A stretch of DNA of 32,587 nucleotides. Origin: a virus. The DNA lies in the IMG/VR virus record IMGVR_UViG_3300032401_000046, positions 1-32,587 of that record, one strand, 5' to 3'. The position numbers were made by a program, and so were the translations under genes. The notes below the pieces were generated by a model. The model was not told the origin of the DNA and made no database searches. It saw only the letters and a program-made list of their open reading frames with translations. Every line of letters starts with the position of its first letter. Position 1 is the stretch's first letter. Shown one piece after another: positions 16,725-22,629 of this stretch.

Positions 16725-16780
16725 CACCTGTGGAAATACCGCAGCACAGTGTTAGTTTTGCTCCTGTGTAACCACAGGTG
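16725..16780. repeat. 9-bp perfect inverted repeat, possible operator
   Basis: CACCTGTGG (16725-16733) and CCACAGGTG (16772-16780), 38 bp apart, sit in the gap between 16634 and 16889 on the 5' side of the 16500 gene. The gap is AT-rich, with a TATA-like stretch (16820-16840). Suggests a regulator site or RNA stem. Confidence 0.5.
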
Positions 16781-16888
16781 TATACAGTAATTTAATAAGG
16801 TAGCTTGGCAAACCTGTCTTATATATAAATCTTTTATAGTCCCCAATTACTTAACGTAATTTTCCTCCCGTTTCCTATAGCTATAGAA

Positions 16889-17098
16889 CTAATAGAAGGT
16901 TTGTTGCCTCCTATCATCTTCTATTTGTTCAATTTGCATGTCTAAGACGGCGCCATCGTATGCCATCGCAAAGCCAGTAGCAAATCCACTAGCAAAGACG
17001 TGAGCTTTTCGATTTTCAGTGAAGTTTCTATGTGTTTCCATATGTAGTTCATCACCGTCATTTGATTGAATCTGTACTTTAATCTTGTAGTAGTTCAT
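16889..17098 (-). CDS. Small hypothetical protein (MNYY family)
   Basis: 69 residues beginning MNYYKIKVQIQSNDGDE, then a His/Glu-rich strand and an Ala/Phe/Gly helix (HVFASGFATGFAMAYDG). The first residues match those of the next gene (MNYYFIEV), suggesting a duplicated small-protein family. Leader is CACACAACAA without Shine-Dalgarno. Confidence 0.55.
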   Translation of the reverse strand: MNYYKIKVQIQSNDGDELHMETHRNFTENRKAHVFASGFATGFAMAYDGAVLDMQIEQIEDDRRQQTFY

Positions 17099-17145
17099 TT
17101 GTTGTGTGCGTTAGGTGATTCGGGCCTTGCGAAGCAAGTAGTAAT

Positions 17146-17370
17146 TTAGGACTCCATTTGAATAAACGCTACCTGACACATACCGCGTGGGATTAATTTT
17201 ATATATTCCCCACAGTCTTCTCGGTCACACCGTATACCGTTCCAACCAATCTCTTTCTTAGCTCTACGTACTGCTGTCTTGTCAGTAGCTTCGATGCAGT
17301 ACTTGTTAACCCAGCTGTAGTTTGCTTCGCCACCAAATGTATCGGTGACTTCGATGAAGTAGTAGTTCAT
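17146..17370 (-). CDS. Small hypothetical protein (MNYY family)
   Basis: 74 residues: MNYYFIEVTDTFGGEANYSWVNKYCIEATDKTAVRRAKKEIGW with four Cys, two of them in CDREDCGEY. The segment from KYCIEA to GW reads as strand, then A-V-R-x-A-K-x-E helix, as in several phage mini-proteins. Its ATG follows the upstream stop by four bases in the linker TTTAACTAACACA. Confidence 0.6.
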   Translation of the reverse strand: MNYYFIEVTDTFGGEANYSWVNKYCIEATDKTAVRRAKKEIGWNGIRCDREDCGEYIKLIPRGMCQVAFIQMES

Positions 17371-17374
17371 TGTG

Positions 17375-17599
17375 TTAGTTAAAGATTTGATGTTGAGCGT
17401 TGGGGTAAATCATCCACCGTTCAAAGGCACGGTCGATCGTGAGAATGTTACGTCGTTCTAGTGATGTAGCTATTCTCCGCGATAACGCATCTGTATCTAT
17501 TGAAAATGCTTTGCAGTATGTATGTTCATACAAAGGTAAATTGCGGCGAATGAAATTAACCATCTGCCGTTGCAGATAACCCAAAGGTCGATCGTTCAT
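17375..17599 (-). CDS. Small hypothetical protein, possible winged helix
   Basis: 74 residues. QRQMVNFIRRNLPLYEHTYCKAFSIDTDALSRRIATSLERRNILTID reads like a winged-helix DNA-binding domain: helix, helix, recognition helix, then a wing strand (A-x-S-L-x-R-R-N-I-L). Could be a regulator. It ends FN-stop in the common linker. Leader ACAAACACA without Shine-Dalgarno; the 12-bp tandem repeat array begins 29 bp upstream, so the array may control this gene. Confidence 0.55.
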   Translation of the reverse strand: MNDRPLGYLQRQMVNFIRRNLPLYEHTYCKAFSIDTDALSRRIATSLERRNILTIDRAFERWMIYPNAQHQIFN

Positions 17600-17628
17600 T
17601 GTGTTTGTAGGAAACTGTGTGATGTTTT

Positions 17629-17712
17629 ACTTGTACGGTTACTTGTACGGTTACTTGTACGGTTACTTGTACGGTTACTTGTACGGTTACTTGTACGGTT
17701 ACTTGTACAAGA
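17629..17712. repeat. 12-bp tandem repeat array (six full copies plus partial)
   Basis: Unit ACTTGTACGGTT, six exact copies from 17629 to 17700, then a diverged copy from 17701 that forms the perfect palindrome CTTGTACAAG (17702-17711). GTAC occurs every 12 bp. The 17600-17880 stretch around it has no supported gene; open frames there read LYGY or VQVT repeats and are products of the array. Possible iteron, operator array or slippage locus. Confidence 0.95.
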
Positions 17713-17880
17713 CGATTGTTAGTCAGGCGTGGGGGAATAGATGGTCGAGAAACAAACAAGCAAAACCAAGTACAAGAAAAATTGCACTTGCTGCGAGTGT
17801 AGTAGTAGAACAGGAGAGCACAATAAACATAACAAACAAGCTCAAAAATAGGTTGAGCTTAGTCTGGGCTTTCATGTGAG

Positions 17881-18129
17881 TCATTGAGATTTAGTGCAGG
17901 GTTCGTTAACCAGATCAAACAATTGTTGTGCAGCTTGCCCAACTTTAGATTGTTGCCCGTGCGTTTGAAATACATACAGACACAGAGAGTTACCGGCTAA
18001 TTTATGCCGTACTTCCCAATCATCAGAGTTAAACCCTGATATATTGTATCTAATAGCAGCCAGCAGTGAATCGGGCGGTATAAGATCTAGAACAGCCTCC
18101 GTGGTATGAGGTACATAATTAGTGTTCAT
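17881..18129 (-). CDS. Small hypothetical protein
   Basis: 82 residues: MNTNYVPHTTEAVLDLIPPDSLLAAIRYNISGFNSDDWEVRHKLAGNSLCLYVFQTHGQ. Unrecognised. Acidic-helical; overlaps the end of the upstream gene by 11 bp, so translation is probably coupled. Confidence 0.55.
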   Translation of the reverse strand: MNTNYVPHTTEAVLDLIPPDSLLAAIRYNISGFNSDDWEVRHKLAGNSLCLYVFQTHGQQSKVGQAAQQLFDLVNEPCTKSQ

Positions 18130-18316
18130 CGTGCTTACTTACTAAACGGTATTCGGCGTTAAGTTCATCAATAATCTCGTCAATTTCATTCATAGAGGGA
18201 TTGTCTGATGTGATGCGGTCAATTATCTGCTCGGCAAGTTGGTATGTATCCAAAGGATCATCACAGTTTTGCCATGTAACTGTTAGGTAGTCCACAACAT
18301 TAGTGAAGTCAATCAT
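18119..18316 (-). CDS. Small acidic hypothetical protein
   Basis: 65 residues, very acidic (DEIDEIIDELNAEYRL), helical. One of few genes in this region with a strong ribosome site, GGAGG seven bases before the ATG. It overlaps the preceding gene by four bases (18313-18316) and the next by 11. No function recognised. Confidence 0.6.
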   Translation of the reverse strand: MIDFTNVVDYLTVTWQNCDDPLDTYQLAEQIIDRITSDNPSMNEIDEIIDELNAEYRLVSKHDEH

Positions 18317-18582
18317 TGGATTCCTCCGTTGTTTATGTACTGCTTACATTCATACACTGTTGCGTATGATTTGATGACTTTGCTAACACCTACAGTGCCA
18401 TCAGCAACTTGTAACGGTATATATTTGCGTACATGGTAGATCTTAGCTCGCGGCGTGGATTCTGTCGGTTCACAGATCTCACCCACAAGTTCATCACCTA
18501 GATAAACAAGCTCGCGGTACCAACTAACTGTGTTGGGATAATGTGCAGTCTTGTAAATGTAGTCTAGTTCAGTGTTAATCAT
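18313..18582 (-). CDS. Small hypothetical protein
   Basis: 89 residues with strands and a C-terminal helix (KVIKSYATVYECKQYINNGG). Unknown. Preceded by two copies of the CTAACA linker (TAACTAACACAATCAACTAACATC before ATG) and no Shine-Dalgarno. Confidence 0.6.
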   Translation of the reverse strand: MINTELDYIYKTAHYPNTVSWYRELVYLGDELVGEICEPTESTPRAKIYHVRKYIPLQVADGTVGVSKVIKSYATVYECKQYINNGGIQ

Positions 18583-18599
18583 GATGTTAGTTGATTGTG

Positions 18600-18812
18600 T
18601 TAGTTAAAGTTTGCAGTCTCTTGGCTGCGTGAGTAGATAGAGATTCCATGGAATCTACCATCTGCTTTCATGTCATCAGCTGCCTGATTTGCATCCTCGT
18701 ATGTATCAAACCATTCGAGTGCATACGTTGTGCCTACATCTGTAATAAAACGAGCAGCATAGACTGACCAACGTTTGCCACGACCATCGTGGCGACGAAA
18801 TGTGTATTTCAT
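18600..18812 (-). CDS. Small hypothetical protein
   Basis: 70 residues from MKYTFRRHDGRGKRWSV (ATG 18812). A longer frame to 18872 would overlap the next gene, and the linker CTAACACC sits just before this ATG, which decides the start. ALEWFDTYEDANQAADDMKADGRFHGISIYSR fits a strand-helix-strand mini-fold. Ends FN-stop inside the linker TTTAACTAACACA. Confidence 0.6.
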   Translation of the reverse strand: MKYTFRRHDGRGKRWSVYAARFITDVGTTYALEWFDTYEDANQAADDMKADGRFHGISIYSRSQETANFN

Positions 18813-18816
18813 GGTG

Positions 18817-19077
18817 TTAGTAATAGAAGCGACGGGTTTCGTGATATTCAGTCCAGTTGGGGTTGCAAGCATCGGCGCCTACTTTATCTGGCAAACATGG
18901 GCGCTCATCGTCACAGTAGATGTAGCCAAATCCGTTGTAGTTACCAGTTTTAAGTAGCACTTGATCTAGTGCATTTGCCAGCCCACGTTTATGCTCTGGC
19001 GTTAAATGGTCCGATGTGAGTCGTTCATTGACCCAATCTCTTAGGTAGGCAACACTAATTGTTTTGCGTTTGGTCAT
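18817..19077 (-). CDS. Small hypothetical protein
   Basis: 86 residues: N-terminal helix (VAYLRDWVNERLTSDHLTPEHKRGLANALDQVLLKTG) like small phage proteins that follow DNA-modifying or cyanophage genes; Cys-rich loop GYIYCDDERPCLPDKVGADACN. Ends RRFYY-stop, four bases before the next ATG in TAACACC. Leader is TCTTTAACATC. Confidence 0.6.
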   Translation of the reverse strand: MTKRKTISVAYLRDWVNERLTSDHLTPEHKRGLANALDQVLLKTGNYNGFGYIYCDDERPCLPDKVGADACNPNWTEYHETRRFYY

Positions 19078-19128
19078 GATGTTAAAGAGAATGTGTGTAC
19101 ACTAAAGTAAACTGTGCGGCGGCCCGCG

Positions 19129-19293
19129 TTAGCGGTTTGCCCATGACTTACATGCACGGATTGATACATAATGGAACGCACTTTGGTCGGAAATGTTATA
19201 TTCCCTGACCATTTTGTATGCCTCCCTACTATCATCAATCTCGTCAATAGTTTCGACCTTGCCACCCTCGCGGCGTTGAATGTAGTAAGCCAT
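19129..19293 (-). CDS. Small hypothetical protein
   Basis: 54 residues from MAYYIQRREGGKVETIDEIDDSREAYKMVREYN (ATG 19293), a strand plus D-x-x-E-A-x-K-M helix. Preceded by GAGG, so it has a usable ribosome site. The longer 19335 reading overlaps the next gene and is rejected. Confidence 0.55.
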   Translation of the reverse strand: MAYYIQRREGGKVETIDEIDDSREAYKMVREYNISDQSAFHYVSIRACKSWANR

Positions 19294-19297
19294 TTGA

Positions 19298-19645
19298 TTA
19301 ACCTCGTACGAAACAATGACGGCTGTTAGATTCAATCTCCCAATCAGTTTCTTCTATTGCAGTTGCATACCATGTATGGTTCTTCTGATAAATACCAGCG
19401 CCACATAGCTCGCGCAGTATTACATTGAGTCGCGACTTAGTTGTAGGTGTCTGCCAACCACAATCGCAGACAGTTACATCCGTGGGAGTAATCATTGCGA
19501 TCGCATTGTTATGCAGATACACTGTGATCCTGTCGATAACTCTATCGCTGTGTACAAATTGTGTACACTGAACGCTAGTATTGCTTAGCCGCCAATCTTT
19601 GTGATTGCGGATTGCATCCAGCATTTGCTGTTCGATCGCTCGCAT
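19298..19645 (-). CDS. Conserved phage hypothetical protein
   Basis: 115 residues from ATG 19645 (MRAIEQQMLDAIRNHKDWRLSNTSV...). I recall this layout from many cyanophage and marine-phage proteins: a start of E-x-x-M-L-x-A-I-R, a VYLHNNAIA strand, then a basic T-T-x-S-R-L-N-x-x-L-R helix (TPTTKSRLNVILRELCGAGIYQKNHTWY). It looks like a DNA-binding or regulatory protein, but no function is known to me. The ACATC before the ATG matches the leaders of neighbours. A single GCGATCGC (HIP1 octamer) lies inside at 19497. Confidence 0.7.
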   Translation of the reverse strand: MRAIEQQMLDAIRNHKDWRLSNTSVQCTQFVHSDRVIDRITVYLHNNAIAMITPTDVTVCDCGWQTPTTKSRLNVILRELCGAGIYQKNHTWYATAIEETDWEIESNSRHCFVRG

Positions 19646-19697
19646 GATGTGATGTAGGTATAGAACAAAGCCCCACACATTTAAGTGCAGGGCAATA

Positions 19698-19739
19698 GGA
19701 ACGCTAGGGATTCGATCCCCCGCTCACACTAAGCGTTCC
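19698..19739 (-). other. tRNA-like mini-helix (acceptor stem plus T-arm)
   Basis: On the minus strand, GGAACGCT pairs exactly with AGCGTTCC. Between them, directly before the 3' acceptor strand, is a T-arm-like hairpin: GGGGG, loop ATCGAAT, CCCTA. The loop keeps T55, C56, G57, A58 and C61 of the tRNA consensus (position 54 is A, not T). An 11-nt linker replaces the D and anticodon arms. There is no CCA. It lies between two small genes and may be a tRNA remnant, a tRNA-mimic or simply a hairpin. Confidence 0.45.
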
Positions 19740-19754
19740 CGTTAGTTATATGTA

Positions 19755-20078
19755 TTAGCAGAAGTATGTGCCGACTATAACTTCACCATACGCACTATCG
19801 TGAAACTTAATACACACCCCACTAAAGAAACTATCTGATGCGTAACCATCCCAGCCAGATAGATCGTGACTAGCATTAGATTCTGTGCGCATGAAGTCAC
19901 CCATAGAATAGAAGTAACCGCGATACTGTATGAAGTCAGTTACCTCAAACTCCTCGTCAGTTAGATAGTCAAACTGCTCACGCAGTTTCTTAGCCTTAGC
20001 CTCGCCGACAAACATGTCAGCTAACATGCCACAGAATGTTTCACGTGGCACGTTGTTAGTCTTGATTGTGAGGGACAT
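19755..20078 (-). CDS. Conserved phage hypothetical protein (WDGY/FFSG type)
   Basis: 107 residues with the pattern NVPRE...FDYLTDEEFEVTDFIQYRG...SGWDGYASDSFFSGVCIKF, which I recognise as a widespread small phage protein with unknown function. Acidic, no membrane segment. Leader CTTTAACATC before the ATG, and a second TAACTAACTAAC further upstream. Confidence 0.7.
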   Translation of the reverse strand: MSLTIKTNNVPRETFCGMLADMFVGEAKAKKLREQFDYLTDEEFEVTDFIQYRGYFYSMGDFMRTESNASHDLSGWDGYASDSFFSGVCIKFHDSAYGEVIVGTYFC

Positions 20079-20115
20079 GATGTTAAAGAGTGAGTGAGTT
20101 AGTTAGTTAAAACAA

Positions 20116-20343
20116 TTAAGAAGGATACGCAGACAGTGTGCGCCGCAGTTCATAATAGAGCTTCGTTGTGATGTCTGTGCGCTCTGCATTGTATGCAGCG
20201 TCCCGCCATACATTAGGTACAGCGTGATGGCCAGAGTAGCCTTCATCCCACGCAGCAACACGTTGATTGTCATCAACTAAAACATAAAGCCGGCGAGGAT
20301 TACCGTTGTAATCGTTAGCGGCGCAGAGATGTTGAAAGTACAT
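20116..20343 (-). CDS. Small hypothetical protein
   Basis: 75 residues from ATG 20343 (MYFQHLCAANDYNGNPRRLYVL...); an ATG three codons upstream (20352) is also possible. The start at 20343 follows AACACA, the leader common in this region. YVLVDDNQRVAAWDEGYSGHHAVP gives a beta-hairpin-like core; unrecognised. It is the first gene of the minus-strand small-gene cluster, with three hairpins (20361-20428) in its leader. Confidence 0.6.
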   Translation of the reverse strand: MYFQHLCAANDYNGNPRRLYVLVDDNQRVAAWDEGYSGHHAVPNVWRDAAYNAERTDITTKLYYELRRTLSAYPS

Positions 20344-20360
20344 TGTGTTCATAACATTCG

Positions 20361-20428
20361 CCAGCAATAGAGCTGGTAGCTAACAACGAGTGAGGGTGAA
20401 TCCCTCGGGCTGAGTTAGTTAAACTCAG
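20361..20428. repeat. Three consecutive small hairpins
   Basis: CCAGC/GCTGG (20361-20376), GAGGG/CCCTC (20392-20406) and CTGAGTT/AACTCAG (20410-20428, 7 bp with loop AGTTA). They lie in the leader of the 20343 gene and before the plus-strand -10 at 20441. Confidence 0.5.
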
Positions 20429-20440
20429 CAGGAGAGAATC

Positions 20441-20446
20441 TATAAT
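20441..20446 (+). promoter_or_regulatory. Candidate promoter (-10 TATAAT) for the structured RNA
   Basis: Perfect TATAAT. The -35 position holds only GTTAAA-like sequence. Transcription would start near 20453, at the first of four spaced TGATC words, and run into the structured region that ends with a terminator at 21457. Confidence 0.45.
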
Positions 20447-20450
20447 CTCA

Positions 20451-20486
20451 TGATCATCTATGATCTAATGTGATCCTTAATTGATC
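20451..20486. repeat. Four phased TGATC words
   Basis: TGATC at 20451, 20461, 20471 and 20482 (steps of 10, 10 and 11 bp, about one DNA turn). A fifth GATC is at 20510. The first overlaps the likely start of RNA, as an operator would. Confidence 0.7.
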
Positions 20487-20567
20487 TTGCCTGCTGACAA
20501 GTTACAGCAGATCTGCAACCGCTCAGAGTAAACTTGTCCGGGGAAACTTAAAACAAATTGCCAGGCA

Positions 20568-20727
20568 TGTAGTTAGTTACAGTGCACAGAATGAATCACT
20601 GGCTGATAATTAATCCCGCCATCGCACGGAAGCGCCGTGGTGAGGGACTAGTGTCCAGTGGCCAGCGTATCTGCATTAGGAGCAGGTACTCTGGACAAAG
20701 AATCTGCGGTAACTGTAACTAACTACA
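20568..20727. repeat. 16-bp perfect inverted repeat
   Basis: TGTAGTTAGTTACAGT (20568-20583) and ACTGTAACTAACTACA (20712-20727), 128 bases apart. Encloses the 20625 and 20652 hairpins, so it would close a multibranch RNA domain. Confidence 0.9.
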
Positions 20728-20821
20728 ACCGGACAAGGGTTGTATTTAGCTGCAACCTGACGAGGGTTGCTAACATTTAGCGTCGCTACTTTGCCTTAGT
20801 TAAAGACAAGATGCCCGCTGA

Positions 20822-20886
20822 CATACAGTGCAGGGTGTTTATCCCTAGGGCCTACTTACGTTCGGCAACATTGCCCACACTGTATG
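20822..20886. repeat. 9-bp stem with two inner hairpins
   Basis: CATACAGTG (20822-20830) pairs with CACTGTATG (20878-20886). Inside are AGGG/CCCT (20832-20846) and GGCA/TGCC (20864-20875), a three-way junction shape. Confidence 0.7.
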
Positions 20887-20898
20887 GGAGATTATATA

Positions 20899-20961
20899 TA
20901 ACTAAGGGCAGTACATTTCATACTAACCTCGCAGTGTTCTTACTACACTTGCCCTTAGTTA
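20899..20961. repeat. 12-bp perfect inverted repeat
   Basis: TAACTAAGGGCA (20899-20910) and TGCCCTTAGTTA (20950-20961), 39 bases apart, in the same gene-free region. Confidence 0.9.
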
Positions 20962-21214
20962 AGTTGTCAAGGTTCGCAAACCTAGAGCCTTACCATTCCC
21001 GCCGCTCACGTTGGGGCACACCATGCCTGCCATTCCCTACAATTCGGGGAGGTTCTCCCTACCATCAGGGACAGGCGCGGGGCCCGTTCGGCCGTCGCGG
21101 GTTGGTTCGGTTGTCTAGTTTCGGCCGGGGCTCTCGCCTCCGACTCCCTAAAGGTAAGGGGTAGGCGGTTCGCCCGTCAACCCCTCAAGCCATCAGCTCT
21201 CCTTATGGTTTGGC

Positions 21215-21307
21215 ATGGAGCGCAGGCAACGCATCCAGAAATGGAACCGCGCCCGCCAGCGCACGCGTAGATACCATAGGCTCGGCCGCTTTGTCAAGCA
21301 ATCTTAA
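21215..21307 (+). CDS. Possible 30-residue very basic peptide
   Basis: MERRQRIQKWNRARQRTRRY followed by HRLGRFVKQS and a stop. Eleven of 30 residues are Arg or Lys. If translated it could bind nucleic acid. There is no Shine-Dalgarno, and it lies in the GC-rich end of the candidate RNA, just before the terminator, so it may be chance. It is the most protein-like frame in the region. Confidence 0.25.
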   Translation: MERRQRIQKWNRARQRTRRYHRLGRFVKQS

Positions 21308-21423
21308 AAAGTTGTAACGTGCCTCACTAAATGTAAAACTACATGAAACTAAATGTTTGCCTGTGGAAAAACGTGATAGCTATTTGATATAACTAACTCC
21401 TGGGCTATGTATAGCTCACTACT

Positions 21424-21457
21424 GGCCGCAATCTGCCCGCAAAACGGCCTTTTTTTT
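21424..21457 (+). terminator. Rho-independent terminator, plus strand
   Basis: GGCCG (21424-21428) and CGGCC (21445-21449) followed by eight Ts. No recognised plus-strand protein gene ends upstream, so it is best explained as the end of the non-coding transcript. Confidence 0.65.
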
Positions 21458-21740
21458 ATATATGGGCTTTGATCGACGGGGTGGGCGAGAACACTTTCAT
21501 AATCTTGCTGGCAAAGTGGGGTGAAACCTCCTGTATGTTAATAAACTGACATTTTCCACGCGGACCCCGAAATCCGGTTTCATCGCCCGAAACGACTCAA
21601 AAACTGAGTTTTACCACCCCAGAACGGGGTAGGATGCCTTTTTTAAAATTTTTTTCCCGCGTGGGGGACCTAAAAATTTTTTTCCGTTCGCGCTGTTCGA
21701 GTAGAATAATTCGAGGTCAAGACTGCTTTTTAGACTCAAA
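21458..21740 (+). other. Non-coding gap before the 21741 gene
   Basis: No gene seen. It contains ACTCA/TGAGT (about 21595-21610), a second terminator-like ACCCC/GGGGT hairpin (21616-21630) followed by T6 at 21639, then two A/T tracts (around 21644-21655 and 21671-21682) of the sort that bend DNA or act as an UP element, and a TAGAAT box near 21703 that could drive the following gene. Confidence 0.4.
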
Positions 21741-22562
21741 GTGGATCCTTCAGCGCTTTTGAACGACGTACTGCAGTACAACCAGGGTAATTTGTTTACC
21801 CGAGCAGGAAATCCTCAAAATTTTTCGGGTCGGCGCCAACCCTTTATTGCCTCTGACCCGGTTCCTGCAAACGTCGCCGCTGAAATCGAGGCTTTGAGCC
21901 AAGCAGTTACTCGAACTCCGGGGCAGTTAGATCTCCCTTTGTATCCACCCGAGATAACTCCTACTCCTGCAAACGCAGAATATTTCCAAGGTAATCTTTT
22001 TACACGAGCCGGGAACCCTCAAAATTTCCGCAGGGGACAACCCTTTATAGCTTTTGACCCTGTTGTACCTAATCCAACCGTTGTTGAAGAAATCAACGCT
22101 TTAGCTTCCCGCGTGGCTCCAGGCCAGTTAAGTATCCCAGGGTTACAAATAGGGAATAATCCTTATCGCCCTGGTGCAACTATTCGGGCTACCGGACCTG
22201 GAATGGCTGATATTCCTGAACTACACCGTTTTACTGAATACGCTCCCGAACGGCAAGCTTTGAATTTGTTAAATAGTTTTATTGCCCAGCAGGGTAGCCG
22301 GCGAATTCCTGCGGCTGTTGTTGAAGATGTTGCTCGGGTAGCTGCACCTGCTGCTGCAGTTGGCGCTAGTGCAGTGTTGAGCCGAGCTATTCCTGTTGTT
22401 GCACGGATGGGCGCACCTGGCGCTGCTGCTGGATTAGGACTTGCTGCAGGTATCGCCGCCAGTAAAGTCCTTGCTGATTCTGGCGCTGCGGATAAAGTTG
22501 GTAACGAACTGAAGTACATGGCCAAGTTACTCGGCAGAGGAAAGCTTCCGTATACTCGTTAA
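21741..22562 (+). CDS. Ala/Pro-rich protein with internal duplication, possible virion protein
   Basis: 273 residues, starting GTG (no clear Shine-Dalgarno). Residues about 15-45 (QGNLFTRAGNPQNF...QPFIASDPV) recur at about 82-112 (QGNLFTRAGNPQNFRRGQPF, then IAFDPV), each followed by a helix (EIEALSQAV / EINALASRV) and P-G-Q-L. From about 190 the chain is Ala/Val/Gly-rich (AAAVGASAVLSRAIPVVARM, then GAPGAAAGLGLAAGIAAS), which is hydrophobic enough to insert in a membrane. The duplicated Asn-Pro-Gln modules plus hydrophobic end suggest a structural or ejected protein. No family recognised. Confidence 0.6.
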   Translation: MDPSALLNDVLQYNQGNLFTRAGNPQNFSGRRQPFIASDPVPANVAAEIEALSQAVTRTPGQLDLPLYPPEITPTPANAEYFQGNLFTRAGNPQNFRRGQPFIAFDPVVPNPTVVEEINALASRVAPGQLSIPGLQIGNNPYRPGATIRATGPGMADIPELHRFTEYAPERQALNLLNSFIAQQGSRRIPAAVVEDVARVAAPAAAVGASAVLSRAIPVVARMGAPGAAAGLGLAAGIAASKVLADSGAADKVGNELKYMAKLLGRGKLPYTR

Positions 22563-22565
22563 CTC

Positions 22566-22582
22566 GATAAAAGGCTTTTATC
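22566..22582. repeat. AT-rich hairpin after the 21741 gene
   Basis: GATAAAA-GGC-TTTTATC, perfect 7-bp stem with a 3-nt loop. No T-tract. Weak bidirectional terminator or RNA-processing site. Confidence 0.4.
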
Positions 22583-22629
22583 ATTAATACAGCTAAAAAC
22601 TAGTAAAATATTTTTATAGAGTATTAATC

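Larger units (their letters stand above)
20453..21457 (+). ncRNA. Candidate large structured non-coding RNA
   Basis: A 1-kb stretch without a convincing gene, between a perfect -10 box and an intrinsic terminator. Perfect long stems: 16 bp (20568-20583 with 20712-20727), 9 bp (20822-20830 with 20878-20886, enclosing two small hairpins) and 12 bp (20899-20910 with 20950-20961). Other hairpins: CTGCTG/CAGCAG (20491-20510), CACGG/CCGTG (20625-20639), TGTCCAG/CTGGACA (20652-20697), twin ACAACC/GGTTGT and GCAACC/GGTTGC (20725-20770), AGGTT/AACCT (20970-20983), GGGAG/CTCCC (21047-21059) and AGGGGT/ACCCCT (21157-21185). The loop GGACAAG (20731-20737) is exactly complementary to CTTGTCC (20533-20539), a possible kissing pair. 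GC content rises in 21.0-21.3 kb. Open frames here (20811-21164) lack a ribosome site and protein-like sequence. Similar in size and style to giant phage RNAs such as GOLLD and ROOL; identity untested. Confidence 0.55.

Noticed and set aside
16664-16747. 27-residue minus-strand frame starting GTG after AGGAG and CTAACACT
   Set aside because: Ribosome site is too far from the start and the frame overlaps the 9-bp inverted repeat; leader-peptide role possible but unsupported.
17629-17712. Array considered as CRISPR
   Set aside because: Unit is only 12 bp and has no spacers or nearby cas genes.
17601-17879. Plus-strand frame with LYGY repeats, and a minus-strand VQVT frame
   Set aside because: Both come from translating a 12-bp tandem repeat; no ribosome site and no protein-like flanks.
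20811-21164. 117-residue plus-strand reading frame in the gene-poor region
   Set aside because: No ribosome site, unusual composition, and it crosses the 9-bp and 12-bp stems; better explained as a by-product of a structured RNA.
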